Assembly (NCBI RefSeq): GCF_027887165.1
Contig: NC_077227.1
Span: 81,981,430 to 82,045,429 of the forward strand
Reading direction: 5' to 3'
Length of the DNA: 64,000 nt
DNA from: Monodelphis domestica
Lineage: Eukaryota; Chordata; Mammalia; Didelphimorphia; Didelphidae
Below the pieces are notes generated by a model. The model saw only the letters and a program-made list of their open reading frames with translations. It did no database searches and had not been told where the DNA came from. How positions within the stretch are numbered: position 1 is the stretch's first letter; every line of letters begins with the position of its first letter. The position numbers and the translations under genes are program-made. Positions 53,730 to 64,000 of the stretch are shown piece by piece.

Positions 53730-56130
53730 AATATTTGCAAAAATAGCATCTGGAAAACAATTTCAATGTATGAACCAGTATCTGATACTGAGGATGAAGA
53801 GGAAGAGAAATTCTACCAAGAACTAGATAAAACCCTACGTATTAAATCAATATATTCCTTGGTACTCAATATCTTAAATGCAAAGGTGAAGGTGTCAAAA
53901 ATCATGTTGGAAAATATAGTTCAGAAGCAATGAAGAAGAGAAAACCACAGCTTGTAGGTCACACAGAAGCCTCATGCCTATATATTATGAATGAGACAAA
54001 ATTTGGGAGGCACTGTAGCAACCATCAAACAACATCATAAAAAGGAAATTGCTTATATTTTGCCAGGCTCATTACTTATTATTGATGTGGGAGTCATTAT
54101 TGATTGATCTGGTTTGTACAGTAAGACCACTGATTTGTTAGAGACAAAAATCAAAGTTAATTACAAAACTAGAATAAAAATGAGAAAAATGTCAGATGCA
54201 ATTAAAAACAACTCCAGCCTGAACTATTTAGACATATTACTAATGCTGAAAAATGGAATATGGATAGTGGAAAAACTATTGACACCAATTAAAAGGATTT
54301 CATGTGGAGGTTTAATTGATTTAAATTTCAATTGTCATGACATGAAGATCATATTAGCATAGGAACCACTTCAGCCAACTATGACTGATAAAGTCAAAAA
54401 TAACAATAGGAAAAACAAAAAATTTGAAGAAAGTTTAGAGAAATATCCAACTAAGTAAAATCTTCCTTAGGACATCTAAGAGTGAAACTTGGAAGAAAAC
54501 AACAAATAAAAATTAGAAAAGATCGGTAAGGACTTTCATAGCAAATTCTTTTAACCATCAAGGATAGAGGAATCACCATATTTGGACTCTAACAATGCTG
54601 TCTTAGATGTGTATCTTGATAAAGTAAAAAATAACTCAGAAGAAAATAAAGATGGAAAAATCAACTGGGCAAGACCAAGTATTTAGAGAGCAGGTTTATG
54701 CTAGAAGTGATGCAATTTTGAGAGTACTGAAGAATTGATTGTTAAGATATCTGAAGGGCGAGAAAATAATTAGGGATTTGGGAAGTCTTGGACCGCATTA
54801 TAATTAGCCTTAACAACCAACCTATGTACCCACTTTCCATTCTAAACCAAATTTTCATGAGAATTAATCCACCCACATATTGGGGATATCCTTGAAGAAG
54901 ATATTAGAAATTGGTAGACTTGCAACTAATATTAGACATTTTTAGCAGTATACACTGACTGAAAAGTGCAAAGAATAAAAGATTCCACTGTGTCTGCTTC
55001 TAAACTATAAAAAAGCAGTTGGTTCGGCATAAAAAAATGACCCCTTAAAGGCTCTCCTCTAATAAGATGTCTCTTGTATATATGTCAAAATTATGCAAGA
55101 TTCTTTTTGTAGGAGATTAACTTGTTCAATGACCCTATCATTATTAATATCAAATAAAGCATAAAAATAAGGGGTTAGATACTTGCCAAAGGTGTTTGCC
55201 ATTGTCATGGAGGAGATCCAGGGTAGAGTACTGGTTGAAGAATGATATCATGTAAATGGTAAGGTCCTCACAATATTCTTATTTGCCAGTAACACTGGGT
55301 TGATTACATCATGCTTGGAAGCATTGTGTAGCCTCCTAAATGAGATCCATTATTGCTCAAGAGTTTGGCTTAACACAGGAAAAACCAAGAGGATGAAAAA
55401 TGCCTATTATTCAGACTGTTATTCTGTTCAATTGATAACCTATAGAATTTGTCCACCTTTATCTTTTTCTCTGTGCCTCTATCTCTTTCTCTCCATTATT
55501 CTTATCTCAGGAAGAATTTGCAAAAGGACATGAGCTGGGTCCAGAATTAATAGGAAGAAGAGAGTAACGAAATTGTCTTAGGAAATTACAAAGCTCTTTT
55601 AATTACTCCAAGCTTCTTCTTGAAACACAGATCTATTTTTTAAACACCTTGATGGCTGCAAGTCATGGGGCACTTCAGATTCCAAAGAATTGGAATTGGG
55701 TGTAAAGTGGATATAATCAGACTGTAATATATTTCACACCTGGAATTAGGCAGAAACAGTATAAAGAAATACTATTAAATAAATGTGTGATGGGCTATAT
55801 GTGTAGCAAGAGTAAAGGGTAATTAATGGACAATCTTTATATTTTAATAGTTATCCTCATAATGTCAAGAGGACATGTGAAATGTCTCCACCACTTTGGA
55901 TAGACCCCTCTGAATAATTTAGGAGACTTTAAAGATGATAGTCACATGGAATGGGCAAGCATGAATAGGTTGTTAGGTGCATCATTGAAGAGAATACCCA
56001 CATTAATGGGACCATAGATTTCATTGGGAAGTACTCCACTGGAGTAGTAAGGATTCCCTCTACCAATGCAGCTTAAAATCCCACTCCACTTTGGGAGCAG
56101 ATGGCCCACATGAGTGGTGCTATGAAAAAA
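53730..56130 (+). mobile_element. RTE-class LINE, degenerate but nearly ORF2-long
   Basis: Pieces follow RTE ORF2 order. An endonuclease part reads EPVSDTEDEEEEKFYQELDK and NILNAKVKV, like RTE 'EEEVEKFYEELDK...GDFNAKVG'. An RT part reads KVFAIVMEEIQGRVLVE, then FASNTGLITS-CLEALCSLLNE and WLNTGKTKRMKNAYYSD, like 'LRFADDIVLI...LNELNE...GLNINTGKTKVMRN'. The C-terminal part reads PHNVKRTCEMSPPLWIDP, like 'PRDVKRPRGRPPTRWVD'. The total length of about 2.4 kb approaches a full ORF2 with some internal loss. It has many stops and shifts; the active-site FADD reads FASN. It is antisense to LGI1. Confidence 0.75.
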
Positions 56131-56663
56131 AAGCCCAAAAAAACCCAAAACACTTTTCCTAGCAGCTGATCTCTGATATTAAACCTTTCCAGACTTGGGC
56201 TGGTCCTCAGACAATAGATACCTAGACTACTGCTAATGGAGCCTTTCCAATTTGGTAGGAAACTCTATTAATAGCTCATAGTACTAACTAAGGTGGGATC
56301 ATCTCCATTCCCCAATGAGGCAATGAAAGAGACCTTTCCTGGAAGATAGGATCATGCAGAAAAGAACCCCCCCCCAAAAAAATGAATGTCTATTCTTTTA
56401 TGTATTAGCTATGTTTTTTCTCCCTAAACATGTTGCTAGGAAGGGTAACATATACTGGATGACAATGGCAATCCAAGAGGGTAGTGGGAGGCTAGAGCTT
56501 TGGACTGAACCTAATAAGATGAAATCTACTTAAGATAAATGTAAACTCTTTCTCTTGGATTCAAAAAATCAATTTCACCAGTGTAACATGGGGGAAACAT
56601 GGATTGCTAAAAGTTATTTTGGAAAATGGATTTAGTAGAAAAGGAGTTGTTTTTTTTTTTAGT

Positions 56664-57330
56664 AGATTGCAAGCTCAATATGAACTGGCAAGGTGATGAA
56701 GCAGGCACCCTTCCCCCCAACAACAACAAAAAAACCCTAATATGATCTTGGGTTTCATTAATGGGTTCTAGTTTCCAAGGATAGAACACTCCTACTACAC
56801 TCTTCTCAGATGTTATCTGAAGTATTGTGTTCAATTCTGGGCACCACAGTTTAAGAAGGACATTTATAAATTGGAGGGTGTCCAGAGATGGCAAACCAGT
56901 ATGGTGAAAGGCCTTAACTCTGTCACACATGAGTATTATTTGAAGAATCTGGGCATATTAACCTGGAGAAAAGAAGACTTGGAGTGGGGAAGGGAAGACA
57001 CAGAAAGTTTTCAAGTATTTGAAGGGCTATCCTGTAGATGACAAATTAGACTTATTCTGTTTCACCCAGAAGGGCAGAACTAGGAGCAATAAGTAGAAAT
57101 TGAGGAAGCAAATTTAGACATAAGGCCAGAAAAGCCTTTCTAATTTATTAGAGCTACCCAAAAAGAAGGCTAGATTGCTTCTGGGGAAGGTGGTTTCCCT
57201 TCCTTGGAAGTCTGCAGATAAAGGCTGAAAAACCACTTATCAGATATGGTATAATAGAGATTTCTTTGATGTATGATTTGGAGTAGATGTCAACGGAGGT
57301 GCATTCTGATTCTCAGATTTGTGTGATCTT
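56664..57330 (+). mobile_element. CR1/L3-type LINE remnant, 3' end
   Basis: Motifs: GATTGCAAGCTCAATATGAA, TGAAGTATTGTGTTCAATTC, CATTTATAAATTGGAGGGTG, TTTCAAGTATTTGAAGGGCT, TGTTTCACCCAGAAGGGCAG, GAGTAGATGTCAACGGAGGT. Confidence 0.7.
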
Positions 57331-59703
57331 ATCTATTTACTGCCTATAGTTTAATTCTTTTAAGGAGCCTTTATTTTTAGAGAAATGATAACTGGTTGAA
57401 AAAGGAATAAATGGAAATGGTCTAGAAAGGGGAGATATGTGAGTAGTAAGTGTGGGGAGGGATAAACAGGACCCTATTCGTTTTTTTTTAAACAACTTAG
57501 GAAGCTGATAATTATTTCTGAAGTTCATATTTTTATTTTTCTTCTAGTTTGGGATTGTTTATTTACCTCTGCCAAATTGTTGGTTGATTCATAGATTCAA
57601 GGAAAGATCAAAGAGATAAATATTTCTAGATTTTCCATGGGGACCAAGTTTGCAGCCCTTACACAGCCAGAATCTCCCTGGTATAAATAGGAATATTCTC
57701 TATTTACAACACCTTCTCTATCTAGTTTTTGAAGTCTGAGACACTACATCCAAATCTAAGATCCATGCTGTACTTAAGAGAATTCTCTTAGGAGCTGGAA
57801 GCCTTTAAGTGCATTAAATCATTTCACAAACTAATGGTGATTTAGTCACACTTCACTCTCTACAAATTAGAGTTAAGTTCCAGTTACTACTCCCTCCCTT
57901 TAGGGGATTTCAAAGAAGAAAAAAACAGTCTATATCCAAGAGGGAAAGGGACCATATTGCCATAAAAAACACTCTGCTCTAAATTGTATTCACTCTTGAA
58001 ATCTCCTTCTTACCCACTAAGCTTAGAGGGAGAACATGGTGTTAATGATTATGTTTCATCGCTGACTTTCATGAAAAATACGAATATAGATAGATGAATT
58101 TGCTTGAGCAAATCTTGTTAACTACAGTCTTACGTGGAGACATTACTCTGAATAATTTTCACAGAATCAATTTTTAATTTTCTGTTTGATCATTCTATTA
58201 TTCCCATTGGCAGATTTTTCCTTTCTCCTTTTCCAAGAGTGTAGGGTTTTTTGTGTTGTTTTTTTCTTCTTCTTCAAAACAAACTGGCAGTCTCAGTCTC
58301 ACATGATTCTTTCTCCAATCATTGCCTGGAACTTAAGGAGGAACTGTGCCTGTTTCCCTTTGTACCCCAGCCTGACATTTCAAAAAATACCTCCCATCTT
58401 GACTTCTATGCTCAGGAATCCCTGAAAGTCTGCAAAAGCATTTGGTTCCACAACAATAATAAAAAGCCAGATTAGTGGAAGAGGTGATAGAAAAAGGTCA
58501 TTTCTTTCCTTTTTCCCCCCATAGCACAATAGGGAGCAATTAAATTGCCTTTGCATCTCAATGAAGTGATTTGAATGTTGACAAGCATCTTGTCCCAGGA
58601 TAGGATACACCACACATTTGTTTTCTAACCTATGCTAACAATTTAATATCTCTTCCTCAAAATAATTGCAGATCACAAGTAATAACTGGTGTCTCCTGCA
58701 TTTCTCACCTTGCTGACAATGCAGTCAAACATTGCTAGAACCTCCAGTCTTTTAGAGGAAGCAGTGACTGCCCTGTTGCTGTGCTTTCAAGGTTCCAGAG
58801 GGTCTTCCAGGACCCTCGACCCCATTTAATGCTTGTCTCACCCATTTTCTGATGACTGAAATTACATCCTTAGCATCTTATTTTTTTGGCTCAAGCCTTT
58901 GTTCTTTATTAAAGTGCAGGAACAACACTTAGAACCTTATCGTTTACTAATACCTTCGTGTGAATGAGTTGATCAGATACTTGCCTGACTCCTTAAGAGG
59001 GAGAGAACAGGAGGGAATTGATAGCTAAAGGGGGGCAAAGCTGGAGGAGCCAGGGAGGAGAAGGACCCTGGGCTCAAGAATAAACTTCACCTACTTTACA
59101 GTGTCACAGAGAATCAGCTCTGGTACCAATCTACCATTTTGGGGCATGTCAGAATGAGTTAGCTGAGGGCATAGAACAAGAGTTACTTGTCCTTTTGTTG
59201 TTCCTGAAATTTGAACTGCTTGTAGAAATAAGGGTTGGAATGTTCCATAGGAACTCAGAGCATGGAACACTGAAGCATGGCACATTCTCCAAGTAGGCTA
59301 TTTAAAAACAAGTCACTTGGCTTCCCTCTGTGATTCTAAATAAGTGTAATTGCATTATCTGAGCAGCCACAGTAACTATTTCCATAATGTTCTACCACAT
59401 CTGTGCCTTCCGAGGCTAGGTCTACACAGGAAGAAATGGGGTAGAGATTTGGTAATTGGTTTATTTGATCAATTTCAGCTGTCTTTATGTAGCTCCTATC
59501 CATCCAGGGCCAGAAAAATAAAAAAAAATTGGACTTGTATTGACACTTCTATTTTGAACGTTTACCACTAGATTAACCATCCTCATTAGGGGCTTTTAGA
59601 ACAATAAAATATTATTTTAAAAACCATTCGCTCACCCCCACTTACAGTTTCTGGGGTAAAAGTAACAACTAGGAGCACAATTCCCAGATACATTTTTTTA
59701 AAA

Positions 59704-59899
59704 AACCCTTACCTTCCTTCTTGGAGTCAATACTGTGTATTGGCTCCAAGGCAGAAGAGTGGTAAAGAGCTAGGCAATGGGGGTCAAGTGACTTGCCCAG
59801 GGTCACCCAGCTGGGAAGTATCTGAGGCCAAATTTGAACCTAGGACCTCCCTTCTCTAGGGCTGGCTCTCAATCCACTGAGCCACCCAGCTGCCCCCTT
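59704..59899 (-). mobile_element. WSINE1/WALLSI-type SINE with 20-bp target-site duplication
   Basis: Near-consensus reverse-complement copy ending GAGCCACCCAGCTGCCCCC. Flanked by a perfect duplication that begins CCAGATACATTTTTTT (59684-59703 and 59900-59919). One of the youngest-looking insertions here, about 1.2 kb downstream of exon 2. Confidence 0.95.
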
Positions 59900-61110
59900 C
59901 CAGATACATTTTTTTAAAATTCCATAGAAGCCATTCTGTCATTGCATAGGAGATGACACTAGAAGACTTCCTACTCTAGGATTCTGTGTCAAGTAAATCT
60001 GTTGCTCATTGAAAGTAATTAGCCAGCCAATGGTCATTAACCCAGATACCCCCATAACATCAAAATAACTGGTTGATTTAATGACTTAGGTGAAAAATCT
60101 CAGCCCAGCCAGCTTTTTGACATCATAGAGACAAAATGATGGCTTGGTTAGATGTTTTACCTTTTATACTGGTTGCATGGACCTGGGCAGATGGGCAGCT
60201 AAAAACCTTAAGCATCCAAATCAATCATTGCCTTCAGGCCAAAAGCATCCCTTTTGAACCCTTCACTATCCAATTAGGCTATCTGAATGATCCAAAGCGT
60301 CATATGTTTATGATATTTCCACTTTGTTCTGGGGAGACAAGCCCTGAGCTTTGTTTTAAATGTGGGTGCTAGAGAGGGTGAGCCTTATCATGTAAGTCCC
60401 CTCCCAAATGTTACAATTGAGAAGAAATAACCAGCTAAATCCCTACCACCAGAGAACTGATTTCTTGGTCAAATGTTATTTTTTGGAATGTTCTCAGGCA
60501 TGGACTTGAATATGTTGGTCCCTGGTGGCCAACTCAAAACACGCAGCCAAGGCAGCTACTCCTTTAAATTGTTAAAGATTAGCTAATGAGCAAAAAAAAC
60601 CCTGTCAATTGAGAATTCTTAGCAATGTCTTTAATTCTCCATGGGGAGAATGGCCAAATTTGTCTCTTTTCACTTGGTAAATACCTTATTGCAACTGCGT
60701 GCTTAATCTCCCTGAGAATCAACATCTTGAGTGCATATGTTGTCATGATCGGGTCTGTATTGACTAATTCAAGATGAAAAGACAGAATAACCCAAGTCTC
60801 AAAGCCCAAAATGAAAGTGAAATAGTGCAGTGAAATTGGGAGCAACGTTGCAATGGTCAATCAACTTCAGCAATTGCCATTCAGGTCCCCAGTGGAACAG
60901 GTTAACAAATAGGCGACCACCCCATCCGGGCTGTGCATTCTGTTTCCAGTGGGAGATGATAAAACCCATTTCTTTCTTATTTTGCCTCTCCGAATGCACA
61001 CATACATGTTAGCAAACACATCCACGCCTTTCCTAAGACTAATTCTTAGCTTTTTAGGGACATGTAATCAATAAGATATAATAAATAATCATGATATAAA
61101 TATTTCTCAC

Positions 61111-61182
61111 AGGAGCTGCAGAGATGGTGTGAGCAAAAAACTCCCTTCTAAGATTTCCGTAAAACCAGATCTCACAAAGGAT
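61111..61182 (-). CDS. LGI1: LGI1 exon 2: leucine-rich repeat 1
   Basis: A 72-nt exon in phase 2 coding for residues 77-100 (SFVRSGFTEILEGSFL...), too short to show up as a long ORF. It has a TTTCTTTCAG acceptor and a GTGAGA donor. Compared with human, two positions read L instead of S and F (EILEGSFLL against EISEGSFLF as recalled). The repeat packs into the LRR domain that binds the next LGI1 molecule in the ADAM22 complex (known for the family). Confidence 0.95.
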
Positions 61183-61554
61183 CTGAAAGAAAAAGAAAAG
61201 AAAAAGAAGCTTATGTTAATCGAGTTTAGCATAACAGTCACTATATTAAAGCCCATTTTATGTGACACAATAAGATTCCTTCCCAGATGAAGTCACAAGC
61301 AAGAATCTGCTACAGGTTTCTCCTAACAATGAACAGAAAAATCTGAAGGGTTTTAAGATCAGCTAGAAGAGGAGGAGAAGCAGGATTTTAAAATGCAGCC
61401 GGACTGTAACACTGTCAGAAGGCTTGGCATGCAAGAGGAATTTTCCTCCCCAGATCATCCTTCTGTCGGCATGTACAAAATACCCAATACACTGGTTTAT
61501 GTTTAAAAAACAAGAATAACATAAATGAAAGAACAAAATGCTTACGGGCCTTAC
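61183..61554 (-). other. LGI1: LGI1 intron 1 (372 nt)
   Basis: A short intron with GTAAGG donor and TTTCAG acceptor. No repeat was recognised. A purine-rich AAAGAAAAAGAAAAG run lies next to the acceptor and is the complement of the polypyrimidine tract. Confidence 0.95.
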
Positions 61555-61781
61555 AGTGAGATAACATCAGGAGGAACGCTGCGTGGAATAGATCTGGCAT
61601 TTTCACATAAAGCATTATCTTTGGTGCAAGTACACAAGGCAGGACATTTTGGCTTCGTTGGTTTCTTCCCTTCAGTCAGCAAAAGCATAGATAAAAAGCA
61701 TAGGAAATAAGCAATTCTTTTCAAGGGGATGCTGCTGGCACTGCTGGGACTTCCCATCCTTTTGATCTTTTCTGCTTCCAT
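61555..61781 (-). CDS. LGI1: LGI1 exon 1: signal peptide and LRRNT cap
   Basis: Codes for residues 1-75 plus two bases of codon 76. The chosen start, [10 protein letters not shown], aligns with human MESERSKRMG. A hydrophobic core ([13 protein letters not shown]) follows, with likely cleavage after TEG (residue 38), then the four-cysteine N-terminal LRR cap. The exon ends at a GTAAGG donor. Between MG and IPLKR the sequence reads SPSSASS where human has NAC, which makes it four residues longer. The ATG at 61781 has T at -3. The in-frame ATG at 61757 (residue 9, also present in human) has the stronger A-3/G+4 context. Two more in-frame ATGs lie upstream at 61808 and 61874, so the exact start is not certain. 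Confidence 0.95.
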
Positions 61782-62060
61782 CCAGTTGAAAAAAATCTCC
61801 CCAAGCATGAACAGAAAGCTTCTGGATTCAGAGGGTGATTGTCTTGCTCTCAGGCCAAGTCCAGAAAAATTCATCCACCCTTTTCGCTTTGCCTCTGTGC
61901 CTGTTTTTCAAAAAACAGGGACCTGCAGCTGATTCGTGAGCTGCTCCTCACTCAAGCAATGCACAGCTCCGAGGGAGAGACCTGTGAGGTGCTCTAAGAT
62001 GGGGAGAATCCAACTGGCTGGAAGAGAAAACAGACTTGCATCACAGCGACAACACTGAGG
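61782..62060 (-). promoter_or_regulatory. LGI1: LGI1 5' UTR and likely core promoter region
   Basis: This unique, repeat-free sequence lies directly upstream of the start codon. Read on the minus strand it holds two in-frame ATGs (61874 and 61808), and an in-frame TGA stops the frame about 36 nt before the first. There is no CpG island and no clear TATA box at a convincing place. A CRE-like TTACATCA lies near 62090. The transcription start cannot be fixed from sequence alone. Confidence 0.5.
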
Positions 62061-62173
62061 CGCACACAGCATTGGAGGGCAAAGTGATGTAAGAGAAAAT
62101 AAACAGCTTTCTGCTTTCACAGGGAGGCCCTTTAATTGTTACCAAAAATAGGGCAGCATGATGGCTTATTAGT

Positions 62174-62192
62174 GGGTGGGTGGGTGGGTGGG
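62174..62192 (+). other. G-quadruplex motif (five GGG runs) upstream of LGI1
   Basis: Five GGG runs are separated by single T loops, a pattern that strongly favours a parallel G-quadruplex. The G-rich strand is the template strand for LGI1, about 390 bp upstream of the start codon. Confidence 0.75.
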
Positions 62193-63496
62193 AGCAGTCA
62201 TCCTGCACTGGAGCTCGCTGCAATCTCACAAGAAACCTTGGGGAATTGTCTTTCCCCATGGCGAGCAAACTCAGAAGTGAAGCTATATTTAAAGCTGACA
62301 CCCGCTGGAAAATGAAGTTAGAACGAAAGTCTCCCGATTATTGGAAAGCCTTTGGACGGTTCCTTTTATTCTACCTTGTTCAAGTTCTCTTCTAAAGAAA
62401 AATGAGCCCCGGGGGAATAATGATCATAAAGTATTATCAACGTTTGCGGATCAATACCTCGGGGTGAGAAGGCATTCTTGCGGAGGAGGGGTGCTGGGGG
62501 AAGGCTGGACAGATTACAGGTATGCCTCACTTTCCCCAAGCAAAGTGTTTCCTGAAAAGTTTCCTGTAAATCACATTTTTGCAGATTGAATTCTATTTTA
62601 AATGCCTGAATGAAGCTTCCTTTATTAAAAAAAAAAAATTGGGAAATTAGGCTGCAAAAGGGAAGATTTCTTTTTTATGTGAATGAAGCACTTTTTTTTT
62701 TTTTTCAGCAAAGGGGCCCAGTTTTCGAACCAGGAGACTTGGGTTCAAATTCTTTTACTCCCGTGTTATGTGACTAGGAGCCAGACCCTTCATTTCCTCA
62801 TCTACAAAATTGGGATAATGATATTTATTTTTCCTACCTCACTGGGTTATGGTAAATATAGAAGAACACAGTAGATTCCACCCAGCCTATCTCCTTCATC
62901 ACCTTGTAAGACCCCTGTGCTCCCTCCTCTCCCATTCAGCTGCACCCAGACCCTGAGCATTCTATATGAGGAAAGTGCTTTGTATTTTATAAGCACCCAC
63001 AGTCATCATCATCATCATTGACATTAAAGGGCACTTTAATGTTTGCAAAGCTCTTTATCCACATGATTTCATTTAATCATCATAGCTGGTAGATAACACA
63101 GGAGAATTAGATATAGTTCTAGACATAAATATAGACCAGGAAGGGACCTCAGAAAACATTTAGTTCAACCCATTTCTTTTACAAATGAAAAAACTGAGGT
63201 CCAGGAAGGTTAAATATCTACCCATGGTCACACACATAGCAAATGGCAAAGGTGAGATTTGAACCTAAGTCTTTTGTCTTCAAATTCATTGTTCTTTCAC
63301 ACTGTACCCTTCTGCCTCTCTACTTATCACCATTTTACAGATGAGGAAACTTGAGGTTCCTAAGGGTTAAATGACTTGCCAATGTCCATAGCTGAGATTT
63401 AAATGCAGGTCTTGCCGAGGCCAGGTCTCCATCCACTGAACCAAAGTGCTTCTCACAAATATGAGTTAATATGATTTATTTTGAATGTGGAATCTG

Positions 63497-63687
63497 GAGG
63501 CAACTAGGTGGCTCATTGGATAGAGAGCCAGACCAAGAGACAGGGGGTTCTGGGTTCAAATCCTCAAGACACTTTCTAGCTGTGTGACCCTGGACAAGTC
63601 ACTTAACCCCCATTGCCTAGTTCTTACTGCTCTTCTGCCTTGGAACCAATACATAGTATTGATTCCAAGATGGAAAGATGGTAAGAT

Positions 63688-63689
<2 letters not shown>
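63497..63689 (+). mobile_element. WSINE1/WALLSI-type SINE
   Basis: GGCAACTAGGTGGCTCATTG head, GTTCTGGGTTCAAATCC B-box region, CTAGCTGTGTGACCCTGGAC core and GATTCCAAGATGGAAAGATG end. A (AAAG)n tract continues directly from its tail. Confidence 0.9.
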
Positions 63690-63778
<89 letters not shown>

Positions 63779-63900
63779 GAAGGAAGGAAGGAAGGAAGGA
63801 AGGAAGGAAGGAAGGAAGGAAGGAAGAAAGGAAAGAAAGAAAGGTGGAAAGAAAAAGAAAGAAAGAAGGAAAGGAAGAAAGAGAGAAAGAAAGAAAGAAG
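63690..63900 (+). repeat. (AAAG)n/(AAGG)n microsatellite grown from a SINE tail
   Basis: 63690-63777 is (AAAG)n, 63777-63826 is (AAGG)n, then a mixed purine stretch to 63900. It starts exactly at the A-rich end of the SINE. Confidence 0.97.
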
Positions 63901-64000
63901 ATGCACTATACCAGGAGTCTAAAAATCTGGGTTCTACCCAGCTCTGCTAAGAACTAGTTGTATGACCCAGAGCATGTACCTTCTCCTTTCTGTGCCTTAA

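Larger units (their letters stand above)
30997..61110 (-). other. LGI1: LGI1 intron 2
   Basis: A 30.1-kb intron. Beyond features listed separately, MIR/Mon1-like SINE pieces lie at 31870-31937 and 32160-32210 (+, split by a Mar1), 32998-33155 (+), 34990-35140 (+), 39715-39760 (-), 40320-40420 (-) and 52530-52725 (+). L2-like 3' ends lie at 37855-37985 and 44835-44960 (+). Unassigned stretches with nothing I can name: 31300-31860, 32220-32990, 33160-34030, 35150-36430, 37990-38640, 39180-39700, 40430-41480, 41950-43060, 43280-43620, 44650-45330, 45700-46730, 47720-49650, 50580-50870, 53140-53720, 56140-56660, 57340-59690 and 59920-61110. Confidence 0.8.
62061..64000. other. DNA upstream of LGI1
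   Basis: No other gene is seen. 62061-62620 is repeat-free and holds the G-quadruplex motif. Plus-strand MIR-like SINE at about 62700-62880. A minus-strand MIR-like SINE at 62995-63110 and 63325-63440 is split by a second minus-strand MIR-like copy at about 63121-63320. Confidence 0.75.

Noticed and set aside
60136-60372. 78-codon plus-strand ORF (MMAWLDVLPFILVAWTWADG...) with a signal-like start
   Set aside because: No recognisable family, no nearby promoter or splice pattern, antisense to LGI1 intron 2. It may be chance.
61908-62301. ORFs upstream of LGI1 exon 1 on the minus strand
   Set aside because: They are not continuous with the LGI1 frame and show no domain. At most they are short upstream ORFs in the leader or promoter DNA.
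63556-63922. Lys/Glu/Arg-rich and Ser/Phe-rich ORFs
   Set aside because: They are frames of the (AAAG)n/(AAGG)n microsatellite plus SINE.

Overview
The window comes from a marsupial nuclear genome. The evidence is a complete mammalian LGI1 gene set in AT-rich, CpG-poor DNA that is crowded with repeats typical of metatherians: tRNA-derived CORE-SINEs of the WSINE1/WALLSI and Mar1 types, marsupial-type L1 3' ends, an RTE-class LINE, and old L2, MIR and CR1/L3 remnants. I cannot tell from the sequence which marsupial it is. No bacterial, plasmid or CRISPR-type content is present.

One protein-coding gene explains the window. LGI1 (leucine-rich glioma-inactivated 1, a secreted neuronal synaptic protein) lies on the minus strand. 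I could place all eight coding exons, each with GT-AG borders and matching codon phases: 61781-61555, 61182-61111, 30996-30925, 30831-30760, 13722-13651, 10028-9859, 9327-9163 and 7196-6361. Together they give 1686 nt, or 561 residues plus stop, against 557 residues in human as I recall it. The 5' UTR and probable promoter lie above 61782. The 3' UTR runs down to an AATAAA signal at 6031-6026. The introns are very uneven: intron 2 is 30.1 kb and intron 4 is 17.0 kb, while intron 3 is only 93 nt.

Layout by region. 1-6005 is intergenic DNA downstream of LGI1, with a 7SL-like fragment, MIRs, a CR1/L3 remnant and a (GT)25 tract. 6006-13722 holds exons 8 to 5 and an L1 reverse-transcriptase fragment. 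13723-30759 is intron 4, with a large GA-rich tract, many nested SINEs and a 5'-truncated L1. 30760-30996 is the exon 4/exon 3 pair. 30997-61110 is intron 2. It holds a full-length 7SL-derived copy, a 0.7-kb inverted repeat with a SINE in its loop, L1, CR1/L3 and RTE remnants, and a 350-bp pentanucleotide tract. 61111-61781 holds exons 2 and 1. 61782-64000 holds the promoter-side DNA, with a G-quadruplex motif and a SINE-seeded microsatellite at the end.

I found no undescribed coding system. The points most worth a second look are the inverted repeat at 43631-44320, the two 7SL-derived copies, the L1 fragment flanked by direct repeats but lacking a poly-A tail, and the start-codon and N-terminal variation of LGI1. 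All repeat family names are from memory of consensus sequences and were not checked against a database.
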